Source: Daphnia carinata
Taxonomy: Eukaryota > Arthropoda > Branchiopoda > Diplostraca > Daphniidae
NCBI RefSeq assembly: GCF_022539665.2
Contig: NC_081340.1
Span: 4,588,001-4,652,000 of the forward strand
Direction: 5' to 3'
Length of the DNA: 64,000 nucleotides
The position numbers were made by a program, and so were the translations under genes. This document shows, one piece after another, positions 48,429 through 61,700 of the stretch (positions are counted from its first letter, which is position 1; each line of letters starts with the position of its first letter). The notes below the pieces were generated by a model, which was given only the letters and a program-made list of their open reading frames with translations, made no database searches and was not told where the DNA came from.

Positions 48429-48877
48429 ATGAAGATTGGTTTAGTAAGTGATTGCTATCGTCTACGACTTAAACATTCTATAATGGAAAGATTTCTTTTT
48501 TACCAGATCATCGTATTAGGCTTGGTGGCCATCGCTGTAGGTCAGCCTGTCGCTGAAGATGCCGGACTGTCTGTCGCTCTAGTGGATGATGCCGCGATGG
48601 AAGCTGATACCGATGCTGCCATCGACATGATGCCGGACGAGTCTGCTCTGAAAATCATTATGCACAAACTCGAACACTGGCTAAAGAAATGCCACAAAAA
48701 GGGTGGCTGTCGTGACGGTACGTACATCTGTGATATAAATATTTAAAAAATTAATTCAAATTACAAATGATTCTGTTACGAATTTCAGATTACAATGATG
48801 GCTACGGCCATCACAGCTACAGTCATCAGAGTTATGAAGGATACAGCAGTTACGGGGGTTACGGCCATGGCAAATAA
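48429..48877 (+). CDS. Secreted 104-aa peptide with acidic pro-region and cationic Cys motif
   Basis: Three exons (48429-48443, 48507-48717, 48789-48877) give 104 aa. Exon 1 is only MKIGL before donor TTA|GTAAGT. Exon 2 completes a signal peptide (IIVLGLVAIAVGQ), then an acidic Ala/Asp/Met-rich stretch (EDAGLSVALVDDAAMEADTD), then a short amphipathic cationic block (LEHWLKKCHKKGGCRD) with the only two mature cysteines. Exon 3 is a Gly/Tyr/His/Ser tail ending YGGYGHGK. This acidic-pro/cationic-core layout resembles antimicrobial peptide precursors, but no family is recognised. That role is inference, as is a single disulfide loop CHKKGGC. The promoter and micro-exon layout match the three minus-strand peptide genes at 9-15 kb. 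Confidence 0.85.
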
Positions 48878-48947
48878 ACAGCCTAGGTCAAAAAAATTTC
48901 AATTGTTTATAGATTCCATGCCATAACAAAAATGTACATGAACGCTC

Positions 48948-48953
48948 AATAAA
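48948..48953 (+). terminator. Poly(A) signal of the 104-aa peptide gene
   Basis: AATAAA lies 71 bases after the stop codon. Confidence 0.65.
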
Positions 48954-51900
48954 AATGATAGATTTTCAAAGAAGTAGAAGATTTATGACATCTGATACCT
49001 CAAGTATAAAATTTGAATTCTGCTTATGTGTAAACTATTATTAAACACAGATTGTGGCCAAAGCATTATAGTATCCGAAACATTTAACAGTAGCTTATAC
49101 ATCAGTAGAATTCAAGTTACCCAGACCAGGAATAATCAGAACTCACCAACGCAAAGGAGCAATAAATTACTTCCAAGAAATCTTCTCTACTGCTGCAACA
49201 AAGACATTAACACAATATTTTGCAATTTGTATGTCAGCATGATGGGCTAAAATGTTGTGTTAGATTACTCTACATTTAAAAAAAGATAAAACAAATCTAA
49301 AATAGAGCTTGAAAAAAAAAGGTTAAAAATGGGATGCATCAGTGTTATGGCCATAGAAATACTGACATGTTATGTTACCTTGTCTTGTTGGTATGTGGTT
49401 TAATCAAGAGCAACCATTTGGCTGTCAGTGTTGGGCAGGTTTGCCTTTTAGAAAGAAATAAACATTAAAATTTAAAATAACAAAAAAATTCATAGAATTT
49501 ACAATTCTATCAGAAGCCCATCTCACACCTGTCATTTGCTGAAATATTTTACTTAAAAATCTTTTCTAAAACTATTCAAATCATACGAATAGACAACATT
49601 CTCCTTCTTGATTCTTTAACTTACAGTGCCCAACTATGCTATTCGAATAGAAATTTTACACTTAAAAGCACTATCTTTACCAGCTAAATATCATTGCACC
49701 TAAATTTACAAGGAAATAACAAATATCAACATGAACAACTAAACATCCAAGCAATACCCTAACAAGTTTGTTTAATTTTGCATCACGAATCTCTGAGATA
49801 TGGCGTTACTGTACTTCAGTAAAATTTGTGAATTCGAAGTCGTAATTCTTTTGTTTGAACAGTTATGCAGCATTGCAAATTGTTACCTGCAGCACTGATG
49901 CTAGATATACATGTCGAAATTTAAAACTTTTTCGTATGCTTATTGAGAAGTAATTAAAAAAACGAATGAGTAAACTTACAGCGAAAGCTCATCATCCATG
50001 AAGCAATTGGCACCATGACCTTTAAAGCCGAATCGATATTTTAGGGATGGCGGGATAATCGCCAGTGAACTTCGCCAAGAATAGTCTAGAGGCCGAAAAC
50101 ATTATGATTTGTGCTGCCACCGGGTGGTAGTTATTGGAACATTAAACTGCTGCGGTATTTTTGGAATTCCAGTTGGCAATAAAACAAAACGAAGGACTAA
50201 ATAAATTCATATATTTATTATTTAATCATATTTGATACATTGACGTATAATAATGTTGAATAATCTCGCTTTAACAATAAGTCACCTGGTGGCGACAAAG
50301 AATTGCCTAACATTTTGTAAAAACCGACAGATAAAAATGTAATTTGAATCTACGTAATTGTTTCCTACTTTAAACTGGTACGAATATGATTAACACCATT
50401 GTTAAAATGAAAATTTCGTAAAAGCACTCAAATTGCCAACTGGGGATTCGCCAAATATGGCAACAAAGGACATTTGGAGGGAACCTGACTGCTTTATAGT
50501 TCTCCGATTGCTTTATTAGCGGGAAAAACTGCCATGTTGATCATTCGTTGTGCAAACCTTTAATCGGTATCATCATTATTGACTAAGTGGGACACGCAAT
50601 TTTAGTTGCTGGTCATACTCTAAACTTCATTCCGAGCAGACACGAAGCTGGAAGCAGATATTCATATGGGTAAGTGTGGATTTTAACGTATTAAATGTTA
50701 TATCGTATTAAACATTCGTTGGTTATGAGTGAATTGTTTCTGGCCATCAGAGAACAGTCGCTCTATGCCTGTATACGTTGACGTTCTCTTGTCGTTGGTA
50801 CGATTGGGTTTTGTGTTGTCATCCATTTCGTAAGCTCCACATCTTGGTGTCATTTGAATCAAGTTTAAGAGTTGGTAGTTAAATTTGACCGATACATAGA
50901 CAATTTTCTTTTTCTTGGGGAGAAGGATGGGTTGCCTCGTGTTCTTCAATCTGGGGAGGATGGGTTTGCTTTCGTTGTAGAAACTGGGAAAGAAGTAAAA
51001 AACATAAGGCCGTCTGGTTATCTTTCTTTGACTCTTTAAACCTTTTAAGGGGTTTGGGTTTTGAAATACTTTCTGTGGTTGAACAATTCTTTCATGCCCT
51101 GTTGATTAGAAAAATCAATCATGACTTCTCATTGTCAACCTCAACATCTGAAAATTCCTTTTTGTTTTTGCACCCCGTTTTTGTTCTGAAATCTTCGAGA
51201 TTTGAAGGCTACTTGACAATCCTTTGTTTTTAACGTATTTTCTGTTTTGAGAATAATTGTCAACATCTGATATTTACAAAATTAAATGGCATTTAGACAC
51301 CTGGTAGGAACACTTTTACAATTCAATACATTCCCACTTTCAATTGTTTATTCATCTGTGGCGATGAGTCACTAGCCCTAATTTTTGATTCCCCCCATAT
51401 TTGATTGTTGCCTCTGTTTATTTCCCATCAATTGTTTGATGGCTCATCGGGGAGGGTCGTTTGCTGTTGGAATTTTCCTCGTCGTATTCGAAAGGCTGTC
51501 GAATGCTGACGAGTGTCTAGGACTTATTTCAGTTAGGGCTTTCTGATGTATGCAGCTGTATGTCTCTTGTCCTTCGCACTTTAAATATTGTTTCCCATCA
51601 CTGTGCCTTCAAATAATCGCACGATCGATTTAAGAGAAAATTGTTGAGCCAGGCGCTCTGTTGAGGGCTGTGTGCACTACCTTAATTGACCACCACGTTG
51701 ATTCGTCTAAGTAAATAAGCGTATTTACTGTTTATTCAGTCGAGGTTTGTTATCTTTCCTTAAATAAGCTAGACATCTTTTCTTTCGTTTTTCGCGTTGT
51801 TTTCTCTGTTTGAAGGAACTCTCTCTTGGGTGTTACGCTCTGACGTCTAAACGAGCCATCTGTTTGCGGTCTCATCAGTAGGTAAAGTCAGCCATCGTTT

Positions 51901-54900
51901 TGGGTGTGTAAAGCTAACAAAAACGGGCATTGGTCGTTCGCGTGTTCCACAATTCTTCGTAGGATTGGCTGTCACTGTTTCGATGTAAAATTGCTCTGAT
52001 GAAAAGTATACAATGGCGCGCAAACACAGAATCCGTCATTGTTGCGTCAGGCCCACAAAAAGCACCTTGTATAGCTATGATCGTTTGAGGCTGTGATGGA
52101 TTGATTTTGAAAAAAAAGGACGTTGTAGTACACGAACCTACTTCATCATATTGCATTTTGCCACTACAGCAATTGAAAGTGCTGCTTTCCCCGCATCCGC
52201 CATCCATCATTCGAACAGACTGCTGGATGTTTTTGTAGTTTAATCTAGCCCACCTCCGTTGTTCAGTCTTGTTAATTCTTCAAGTCGACTTTCTTTCAAT
52301 TGCTGGGTTGCTTACCAAGGAGTTCCAAATTTAGGATGGGGGAGGGTGGGTGGCAATTTACGAGAAGCTGTGTAGCAATAAATAACGTTCAAGATTTTGC
52401 CACTCGTTTTTTCCTAAAGTCCTAAATTCGCTTATGGTACTCGTTGAACGTGTAATTGGTCCAGGGTTTTCAGTTATGGGTTGCATTTCTTCTTCGTTCT
52501 ATGTCTGCTGTTATCGGGATAACGTCTGTTCTGGTACGGGAAAGAGTGATTGAATCAGGCTGATTGAATAATGGAAAAGGAAGTAGTCAATGCTGAAATT
52601 TATTGGGTAACCTATTTCCAGTCTAGCTAGCCCATAAATAGTAAAACAGACCAGCAGTATTGATTCAGCCTGCACGACTGATCGGATTTCACGACTACCG
52701 GTCGCCCAGCCCTACGTGATTGCGATGATGATGCACAATCAATCTTGACGAGATGTGTGTGTTTGTCACGTGCGGATCGGATAACACTCGGATACGGTTT
52801 CCACCAGACCATCGACGGACAGCCGTCAGATGGCATTCGTCGGAAAATACAAACAGAAGAGAAATTCTGGGCCAAGCAATAAAATTAATAAAAAAGGGCA
52901 GCGATTTTCAACTTCGTTTTTTTATTACTCGAATTGGTGGAACATTTAGATTTGTGGTGAAATTTTTCAAAAAAACCTCAATTCCAGTGGTAGTTTGCTT
53001 TTTGATTTCCTCATGTTTTAGCTCTGCATTGAATTCGAGGCTTCTCACATTAAACATTTTTGATTCTATACATCCATCCTTATAGGCGGTTGTGGGGAGG
53101 CGTCCTTTTTTTTTTACCTCTCGTGTCCGAAAAAGGTCGTAAATTAACGCTGTAAAAAACCACAGTGGGAAATATCGTATGATAAAGGTGGGCAACGTTC
53201 TTCAGCCATGGTTAAGGGCAGCTTCCTTTTTCGACCATGTTGGTTAAGGAAGAGTGATGGGGGACTGTTGGAAACGGTCAACAATAGATGGGTGGTCGAC
53301 GCCCATCATGTCAACTTTCGAATATTATTATGATTATTATTTGTTTTGTTTTTTTGTTTTTTTTTGTTTTTTTTGGTTCACGCATTGTCTGGTTTGTGTG
53401 CATAAAGATTATATGCCAGCGTTTTTTTTTTTCGGAGTTCTAACAGATGTCCAACTCATTTCCTTTCCTGTTTGCATGCATGGTGGTTAGCGTTTGATCT
53501 AGGTCTGTTCATTGAAGGCATTTTATCATTTCCATTTTGGCTCATTTTCTCGAACCTTCCGAATTATTTTTCAACTGTTCTAGCGATTCATGTCCGCTGG
53601 AATCGTTGAGCAAACCAACATCAGTTACTTTAAATGTTCAGTTTTTTTTTATTGCATTTAAACGATTAGATTTTTAAAAGTCAATTGTTATCGTGTAAAA
53701 CCTTTTTGGGACTGAATTTTTTTATGGACTATGTGTGGGGCGGACGACGAATTTTATTTACATTGTCGTCGAAGTGTAACTGATGTTCAATATTTCAAAG
53801 CCTGTGAATGGAAACTTCCTTCAGGGGTTTTACATTTTCGTACAAATTATGTGGGAATGATAGTGCCTAGCAAATATTTTTCCTTTTATGGCTACTTTTG
53901 TGTTGTCTCTGATAGACTGAATTGAGACGGGCTAGCTGTTTTCTTGATTTTCATGTGAAGTCGCTTTGTTAATAAAATGGCTTTGAGGTGTGTAAGATCG
54001 TAATTCGGTCATACCCATAAATGGATCACGTTAAACACACCCGATCGAAATTTCAGAAATTCGAGCGGGGAAAAAAGATAAAGGGAAACTTCGTTTTTCC
54101 GTTTCTTCAATTTGATTCTCGACGACGATAAGCAACACCCACGTTTTTCTTGAAACAATTTTCTACCATCCGTGCTCCTTTTAATGTAATTTTTCGTTTC
54201 CATTTTCTCCGGGGAATGTTGAATAATCGAAAATTCCTTTTCCCTACATTTTTTATCGTTTCTTTTTCAATTGTCTGCATTTTCGGACGATTCTTTACAG
54301 TCACGTTGCCATGCAGACAAAAGGCGTTGAAGTGGCACAACAATTTCGATTGATTTAAATGCACGAAAATCTCCCCCGATTCACGTTAGGCTCAGCTGGA
54401 GCAAGAAAAAGAAAGGGAAGTTTTAATACGAATAGATATTCACAGCTTGTTGGTTATTTCAAAGGATTTTTTTGGACTGTATGGGAAGAGAACGAAGAGA
54501 GGGTGGGCATCTATTAAAGCATCCGGACATATAGGAACTTTACGACGCGGTTGAAAGCACCGGAATAGACAAACAGAAACACGTGCGTGAAAATAAAAGA
54601 AAGAGAAAGAAAAAAAATAACGAAGCTTTGAGTTTTCCATGTGGTTATGCACATTCCCGCTAAAGAACGAGAGAGAAATGAGAAGATGGTGGGTTCCGTC
54701 GACTCATAAATCCTTCCGGAGATGGAGAAATAGGAGCTAGATCCGAGCTGTGAGTGTATTGTGACATGTTAGTACTACTGGCCGCCATTCGCTTTTTTTT
54801 TTCCTTCTTTCTCTCTGTATTTTTTATTTGCCCGTTTTTTTTTGTGAGTGTGTCTGTATCCCGTTGCTCCACTTCCTCCCACTAAAAGCTGCGATAAATC

Positions 54901-55786
54901 CCGGCCGCAGCAGCAACAACAACAATGGGCTACAGTTATGTTATACTGAACTATGGCGCAAGGGTGTGAGATGGAAGTGCATCTCCCCATCATAGACAAG
55001 CTCTTGATTTTTAAAACAACTCTTCGCGTCGCGTTTCTATTGCTAGACAGAATGAAGTTACAGCTTTTTCCCCCCAGTTATGTCGAACGAATAAAATTAT
55101 TCAAATTTGTTATTAGTTAACTTCCGGCCAAGAGAGGGGTCCTATTATTCTTGCGTGATCGTTTCAAACCAGACTACTTTGCGAGTCGCAGAGAAGGAAG
55201 TCATCAACGTTGAAACTATGAAATTCAGGAGCTTCTTACAATTTTTCGTAAGACGATCGCGTGACTTTGTCAAAGAAACCGCCTTTTGTTTTTGACGAGG
55301 AGAAACCGTAGACGCCGCCACTTTTCTCGTCCCGCAAATGGACGTCTAAACGGCTCATTTGCCTCACTCGAAAGAGTTTTTTCAGGGGAGTCCTCGCTCT
55401 CCTTCTGCCTACAAAACGAGCATTTGTTTGATACGTTTCCCTTTGTTAAAAGGCCATTTGCTCAGGGCTGACGTCCAATTCGACGTCTGTTTGCACAGCC
55501 GACGTCGGTTCTTTCTCTGTTCGAATCCACTTTAAAAAAAAAAAAAAGAAAACAAACTTTAGTGCACAAACATTCCCACCATTATCAATCCTTTCTGAGT
55601 TCCATGGTTTTCAGGTCCCATCGAAAAATGATAAACACTTGCCAAAATTATTTTTCTCATTCGCTCTTTTTATTTTAAATGTTTTCATGAATGTCAGCTG
55701 TCAAAAATAGATAGATAAATAGATGTCAAATGGTGTTCAATTCAGAAAAAAAAAAAAACCCTAACGTGATGTTTTCTTTTTTACAG
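48954..55786. other. Large noncoding stretch, probably 5' flank or intron
   Basis: No coding exon is supported over 6.8 kb. A good donor, ATGG|GTAAGTG near 50676, could end a 5' untranslated exon of the gene starting at 55787. This is inference. Poly(T) and T-rich tracts are common (53340-53380, 54798-54842). Confidence 0.4.
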
Positions 55787-55867
55787 ATGGCACTCGTAAA
55801 TGAAATCCAAACACCAACGGATCAACGTTTAGAGAGCTGCTGCCAAGGACTGGAGGACCCAAACAAG
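55787..55867 (+). CDS. First coding exon of an unidentified gene extending right
   Basis: A strong acceptor (tttcttttttacag) is followed at once by ATG, and 27 codons run to donor AAG|GTAGGT in phase 0: MALVNEIQTPTDQRLESCCQ, then GLEDPNK. The stop-free frame ends exactly at the donor. The next exon is not visible in the remaining 8 kb, so the gene has a long intron and continues beyond the window. The family is not recognised. Confidence 0.6.
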
Positions 55868-58692
55868 GTAGGTGGCTTTTTTTCTTTACGTGCCCTATTT
55901 GCCACTACCTTGGTGGTTGTAAGCACCGCCAAATTGTCGCCCGGGTGCCGTCTGTCGGTAGACGACGACTCGCTAGTTATCAGCCACAAATGTTAATTGT
56001 CCATCGGGGGATGAACGGGGGGCACTTCAATGGCTGCGGCTATTCTTGGAAAAAAAGGGAGAGACAAAGAGATCCCGTCTTTTGATTTTCAAGAAGCTCA
56101 GGTGTACTGAAACAATCTGGGAGCCCATGGGAAGTGGAACAAAGAAAAACAGTAGGCAAACAAAGAGGGTTGTACCGACAGCATTTAGCGCGATCATTGA
56201 AAATCCTGTTTTGAAACACGATTTTCTTTTTTTTTTTTTTTTCCGTAGCGGGTCCAAGGAAAACAAAAGGTTTTTTTGAGAAATATTCTTTCGTGCTTGA
56301 AACACGATGTCTCTGGTTTTTGAGCCAATTTTACTGGAACTACCATGTTTTTTTTTTCGTACGTCTAAAAACTTCGTGTCTCGTTAGCTTTTCATTTACG
56401 TAAAAGAACTTCACAAGTACCAGGAAAGGTTTATTTTATTCCAATCCGGAGTCAGAGCGAAGCTGACCACTACACCGTGCGTAATTCAAGCCGACGCATA
56501 GAATAATAATATTGAATTCTTTTTTTTTTTTTTTTTTTTTCAGGAATATGTTTTATTCTCGTAAATAAAAAAAAAAGGAGAAGCCTTTTCATAATAAAAG
56601 TCCACCTAAATTTACAACCGCATCTTTTGTGCTATTCAATCGCCTCAGCTGTGCGTTCGCTTGTTGATTTATGCGCGACTTGTTATTTATTTTATCGGAG
56701 ATTTCCCCCTCTTCGCATCTCAGCATTTTTTTTTGGTTTTGATTCCTTCTGGTCTCTTTCTTGAATTCCATTTTGGGGATGATGCGATAGAAAACGACTT
56801 CATCTTCTTTTTTTTTTCCCCTTAGAACATGTCCGCTGTGTGTTTTGCCCTTTTCGAACTCGAGTGGCTCTTGTCCTGTTTTCTTCCCTCTCGAAAAAAA
56901 AATAAATACGATTATCGTTCGATGCACCAGCTGTTGCGCTGCACGTTGCGTCTCGTCTTTTTCTTCAAAAATATTTTCAATGATTTCAATTTTTTTCTTC
57001 CTTTTTATTTATTTATGATGAAACGAAGCGACCATTTAGTGAGTAGAGAATTTGGGGGTCCGTTTGAAACCGGGGCCTTTTTTCTTTGACTGAATTCAAT
57101 GGTTGTGTCACGCGGCTCCGACTCCTCGAAATATAAAAAGAAGGGGGAGAAGAAAAAAAGCTTTTAGCTGCGCCAGTGTCTCGTTATCTTCTTCTTCCCC
57201 TTTTCTTTTTCCTCCCAATATATTATATGCGTGTGTGTATACACAGACGCACAAGTTGTTGGCCATGAATTTCGACTGCAAAGTGCTGCTAGCTCTTTGC
57301 TGCATTCAAACATTTTGTGGGCGGTAGGCGATGGTGTTTTTTCTTTCTGGCATTTTTCTTTTCTTCTTTGAATGAGTAGAATATTTTATTGGGGGGAAAA
57401 ACCGACAACTGGGTAACGTCCATGGAATTTAAACCAGTAAATAGGCTATTGAATTTTACTCAAGACGTGAAGTAAATGGGACTCTTCATAAAAGCTTTTT
57501 TCCAATTATGTTTTCAACACTGTTTTTGTTAATTGGAAGAAGCTTTGACAGCCACCATTTCTTAGTTTGTTTCATGTAGAGTAAGTCAAAGCGAAAGCAA
57601 TCGTTTGCCCTATTTTCACCTGCTCGTGTTTCTACGTAACGTTTGAAATTTTCATGAAGTGGTTTTTGAAATCCTTGGCAAAGCCAACGATAACTGAATA
57701 TTCGTTCAATTGTTCGTCTGCCGTCATCTCTTGACTAATGTTTCTGGCTCAGAATAGTTGTCCCTCTTCGTTTGCTACTCTTTAAAGAACCTCGTTTGAA
57801 TTTTTAGGAAGAATTCTATTTCAGTAGAAGGCACAAACCAGTTTTCCAGTTTAGTTTTCCATTAAACGTGTTTCCCTCTAATTTTCTGTGGAAAATTTTT
57901 TATTGACATGTCCAAATGACGGTCATCTTCTGAGACATATGTGGGCTTTTAGTGTTTAAAGCCAAAGTATGTCAGCGTTCTTATATCATATCGGTTGGTT
58001 GGCGGTGAGAGTTTCCGTAGATGGAACCATCAAAAGACTTTAATGCATCGAGCGCAGCTGGGCAGAGAGAACAAGAGGCAAGGACGTGGCCTTTCTTGGT
58101 CATTGCTGCTTGTCCTCGCGGGAGGTAAACTCGAACCACCGATAAGCTTTGAATCTGTTGTGGATATTTTTCCCTTTTTTTTTTTTCACGTCATTCTTTG
58201 AATAATGACAGCCACCAACTAATCCAGTTATGTGGCTTGATTTCGATACTTAACGACGTTCACCTTATCACTACCAAACCTTTTCGAGAGGGAACCTAAA
58301 TCATTTTTCGAATCCTATTCCTTTTTTTTTTCTTCCAATATCCATGCCTTTGTTTTTATTTTTCCTTTTCCAGTGGGGCTTGAGAATATCGAATAGGTAT
58401 CTTCACGGATTTTTTTGTAATCGCTTTTATGAGGTCGCTTTTTTTTACCGGAAGAATTCCACTGTGTTTTGCCGTTTCATGAATGTCGTACCTGTCTATT
58501 CCCGCACCCATCTTTCATTTCACTAGAAGGGACTACATGAAATTCGCATTAAAAACTGAGATAGAGATAAGACAAAATGATCCTGGGGCCTTTTTTTTTC
58601 TCGGTATCAAGACGTCGAAGTCTTCATAGAATTTCGTTTGTTTTCTTAAAACTTGCTGATGGCTATCGCCAGTCACCACTACCCCTCTTTGC

Positions 58693-58731
<39 letters not shown>

Positions 58732-61700
58732 GCTTCTGTTAGAGTTTCTCATCCCCTGTTTTTGAATGGATTCGTGATGGTGCCCGTAGTCATCAGACAG
58801 TCACTTTCCAGTGGTGGCGTTAACATCCGCATGTCGTATAGAAATCAAGTTCAAAAAGAGAAGGATGGATACATTGAGGATAGGAAGTAAAAAGGGCAAA
58901 GACAAAGGAAGAAGAAGAGTGGGATAGTGCGGAGCTAGTAGAGGGGGTGCCTCCTGTCTACCATATATCCGTCCTGGCGTCTTGTCAATAAAAACAAAAA
59001 GAGGCCGGTCTTCTGGTGGAAGATGTTTGGAAGAAGAAGAATCAAAACGAGAAGACAAGAAAATGTAGGAAAAGCTTTTAAGAGCAAGCGATTCTCGGGC
59101 AAGTTATAGAGGGTTCCATACGTATGGTTGTCCTCTGCTGTTGCTGATAGCCATCTTGCCCAATTCTGGAACGTTTACAAGTCTTCTTTTTTTTTCTCCT
59201 TCTTCTTCTATCCATCCAGGCATGCACTCATCCATCTCTTATGTACATTTTCCTGCATCTGTGGCCTTTAGTGCCTTCCACTTCCAACCTAAAGGCTTTT
59301 ACAACTGTCTACAGATAAACTGTCGCCTAGCCCCGATGCCTAGTGTGGTGCTTAGTATAATGTAAAATACTGACGGCCAGTAGACGAGAAAGGGAAGAAA
59401 GTTCTGAATGACATTGGTCACCTCAGACACGCTATCAGCACGGTCCATTTTTCTTTTTCGTGGGGACAAGATTTTTGTTTTTCTTCCAATTTCTTTAATT
59501 CCCCTCGCCTATCAAACCGCTGAACGTTATCAAATACTTCCTGTTATGGAGTCATTAAAAAAAAAACTTCACAGGCAGACGCACCAAATATTTTATTCTA
59601 ATTTTGAATGGCTGTCAGCAAAGAAAGCACGAAGCTTTGACTTTTTCTTTTGAACATGTGTCGCTCAAACATTGCTTAGCTGACAATCCTGTGACTAAAA
59701 CGAAATGCAGTTTGATAGAAAGGAAAACTCGTTTAATGAATATTCTTCCCATTACGGCGGTTTTATTCCAGGATTATAACAACCTAGAATCCAATTGTCG
59801 TGATGTTTAGTCAATCGTGAGATTTGTGGAAAGTTCTATTGTCATAGGTAAACATTTTCCTAAAAATGTAATCGTTCTGTTTTTTTTTCTACTTCTGTTT
59901 TGCATCTACCAGATGCCATGTACTTGAAGTTGAAACATTTTGTAACACAAATGAATTTTCATTTGGCTTTATCATTTAATCGCCAATTAAACCGTGAACG
60001 TTTTGGCGTTTTGTTTGATGGGGAGGGATATCCATATAGGGGGACAACCCCCCACTGACGTTCATTATTGATTCACTCACAATTCGTCTTGATGAAAGAA
60101 CGTTTTTATTTCCTTGTTTGTTGAGCATCAAATGACCAAAGTAAACGAGGTAAATAGGGGACGCTTTTTGAGGGGGGAATGAAGAATTGTCACCTGATAC
60201 CAATTCTATTTCTACGACATTTGTCCGCTGACGTCTGTCGTAGATGACCTTGTTGTTTTGCTTCTCTCGCAATTATTCATTGATGTTTCTTGTGTTTTCT
60301 ATTTTAATTTTACAATCAATTAAACCGTTCAAGTATCGAAACTCAAGTATTTGGTGCCCTTTTAGCTGAGACTTATGCAGGCGGATGCAGTGACTGGCAA
60401 TTTATTTTGCAGTACGGCATAACTCGACCCTTTTAAGGATCACTGGATTCCCTTATTGGGATTCATTTTGATCTTTTTCCCCTCTTCTTTTTACTCGCCG
60501 TCTTTTCGCGGTGCTTGTTCTACTGTGACATTGCGTTCCGCTGTTACTTTGAGTGGAATCGCTCGCAATGTCTGTTGCGCTACTTCTTTTTTGTTCTTTA
60601 ACTTGTTTTGTATGAAAAAGAAGTGCAGACACGTGCATTTTTTTCCTTCCCTTTCGTCATTTTTTTTTTTTTTTAACATCTCCCCTCCTTCCTTTTTCGC
60701 GGAAGAAATGTTCCATCAGATTTTTACTCCAGCGTGTTTCCGGACCCATTTACTGTCACTTTATTTTAAAGAAGGAAAAAGGTTTCTTCCGATTTGTTTT
60801 GAATATGGCCTGCGTCATTAACCGTCTGAAAGGTTGACCTCCCACACATTTTTGCTGTCTGATAGTTCATGTGTACTCCGACCCACGTTTGACGTATCGA
60901 TCGTGTCGACACGTGGATGCCTTTACATTTTGCGGATGATTGAATTTGGTAACGAATTTGCTGTTATCAGGCAATATCTGCCATCACCTTTTTGCCACTA
61001 ATTTTACAGTCCGTTGCTGTTTAGATATTTGAAATTATCGATTCTTTCGTCTTGTTTTACGTTACGTATCTTCCATTATTCAAGAACTAACAGGTAAATA
61101 ATGCATGTCGTTGAGACAACAGGGACTAGGTGGAACATTCGAATGGTGCGGCCGTGTAGTGTATTCATCAATCTGGCATTGAAAGCTGGACCATCTTTTC
61201 CTCTTTGATAGTCCATCTTTGAATGTCAAGTAACAGAGAACGTCGTGACAAAAGAGCAACTGGAGCGTGAACGTAAAATATTGAACTAAAAAGGGTTTGT
61301 CTCTTCGCTGTAGAGACGGCAATCATGTAAACGTATGGTACTGATGAAAAGGCGACTCTTCTCTTTCTTCGTGCACGCATCACGCACTGACGAGTACCCA
61401 ACACAATGGACCAAACACACGAATATATAAAAGGCTTTTCATCTGCATGAATGGATGGCGTCGTCCTTCAATCTATTCATCCTGTTGTCCCTCTAGTTCT
61501 GTTGTCCTTGATTCTGCTTTTTTCTCTCTTTTGTCCATTACAAGAAAATCCTGAATAACTAAGAAATAAAAAAGCAGAAGACAAGGGAAACAAACTATCG
61601 TGCATCTTAGTGCACCACGTTGAAAAAGGTAATTTTGAAAGAAAAAAATAAAATATGTACGTAATCGACTGATTGGAGAGCTCAAAGAGGTACATGACTT

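Noticed and set aside
49380-50020. Minus-strand pair of splice-edged blocks (ATGGTGCCAATTGC near 50017, donor CT|GTAAGT; acceptor near 49449)
   Set aside because: The joined frame stops after about 18 codons. It could be a noncoding spliced RNA, but nothing supports a product.
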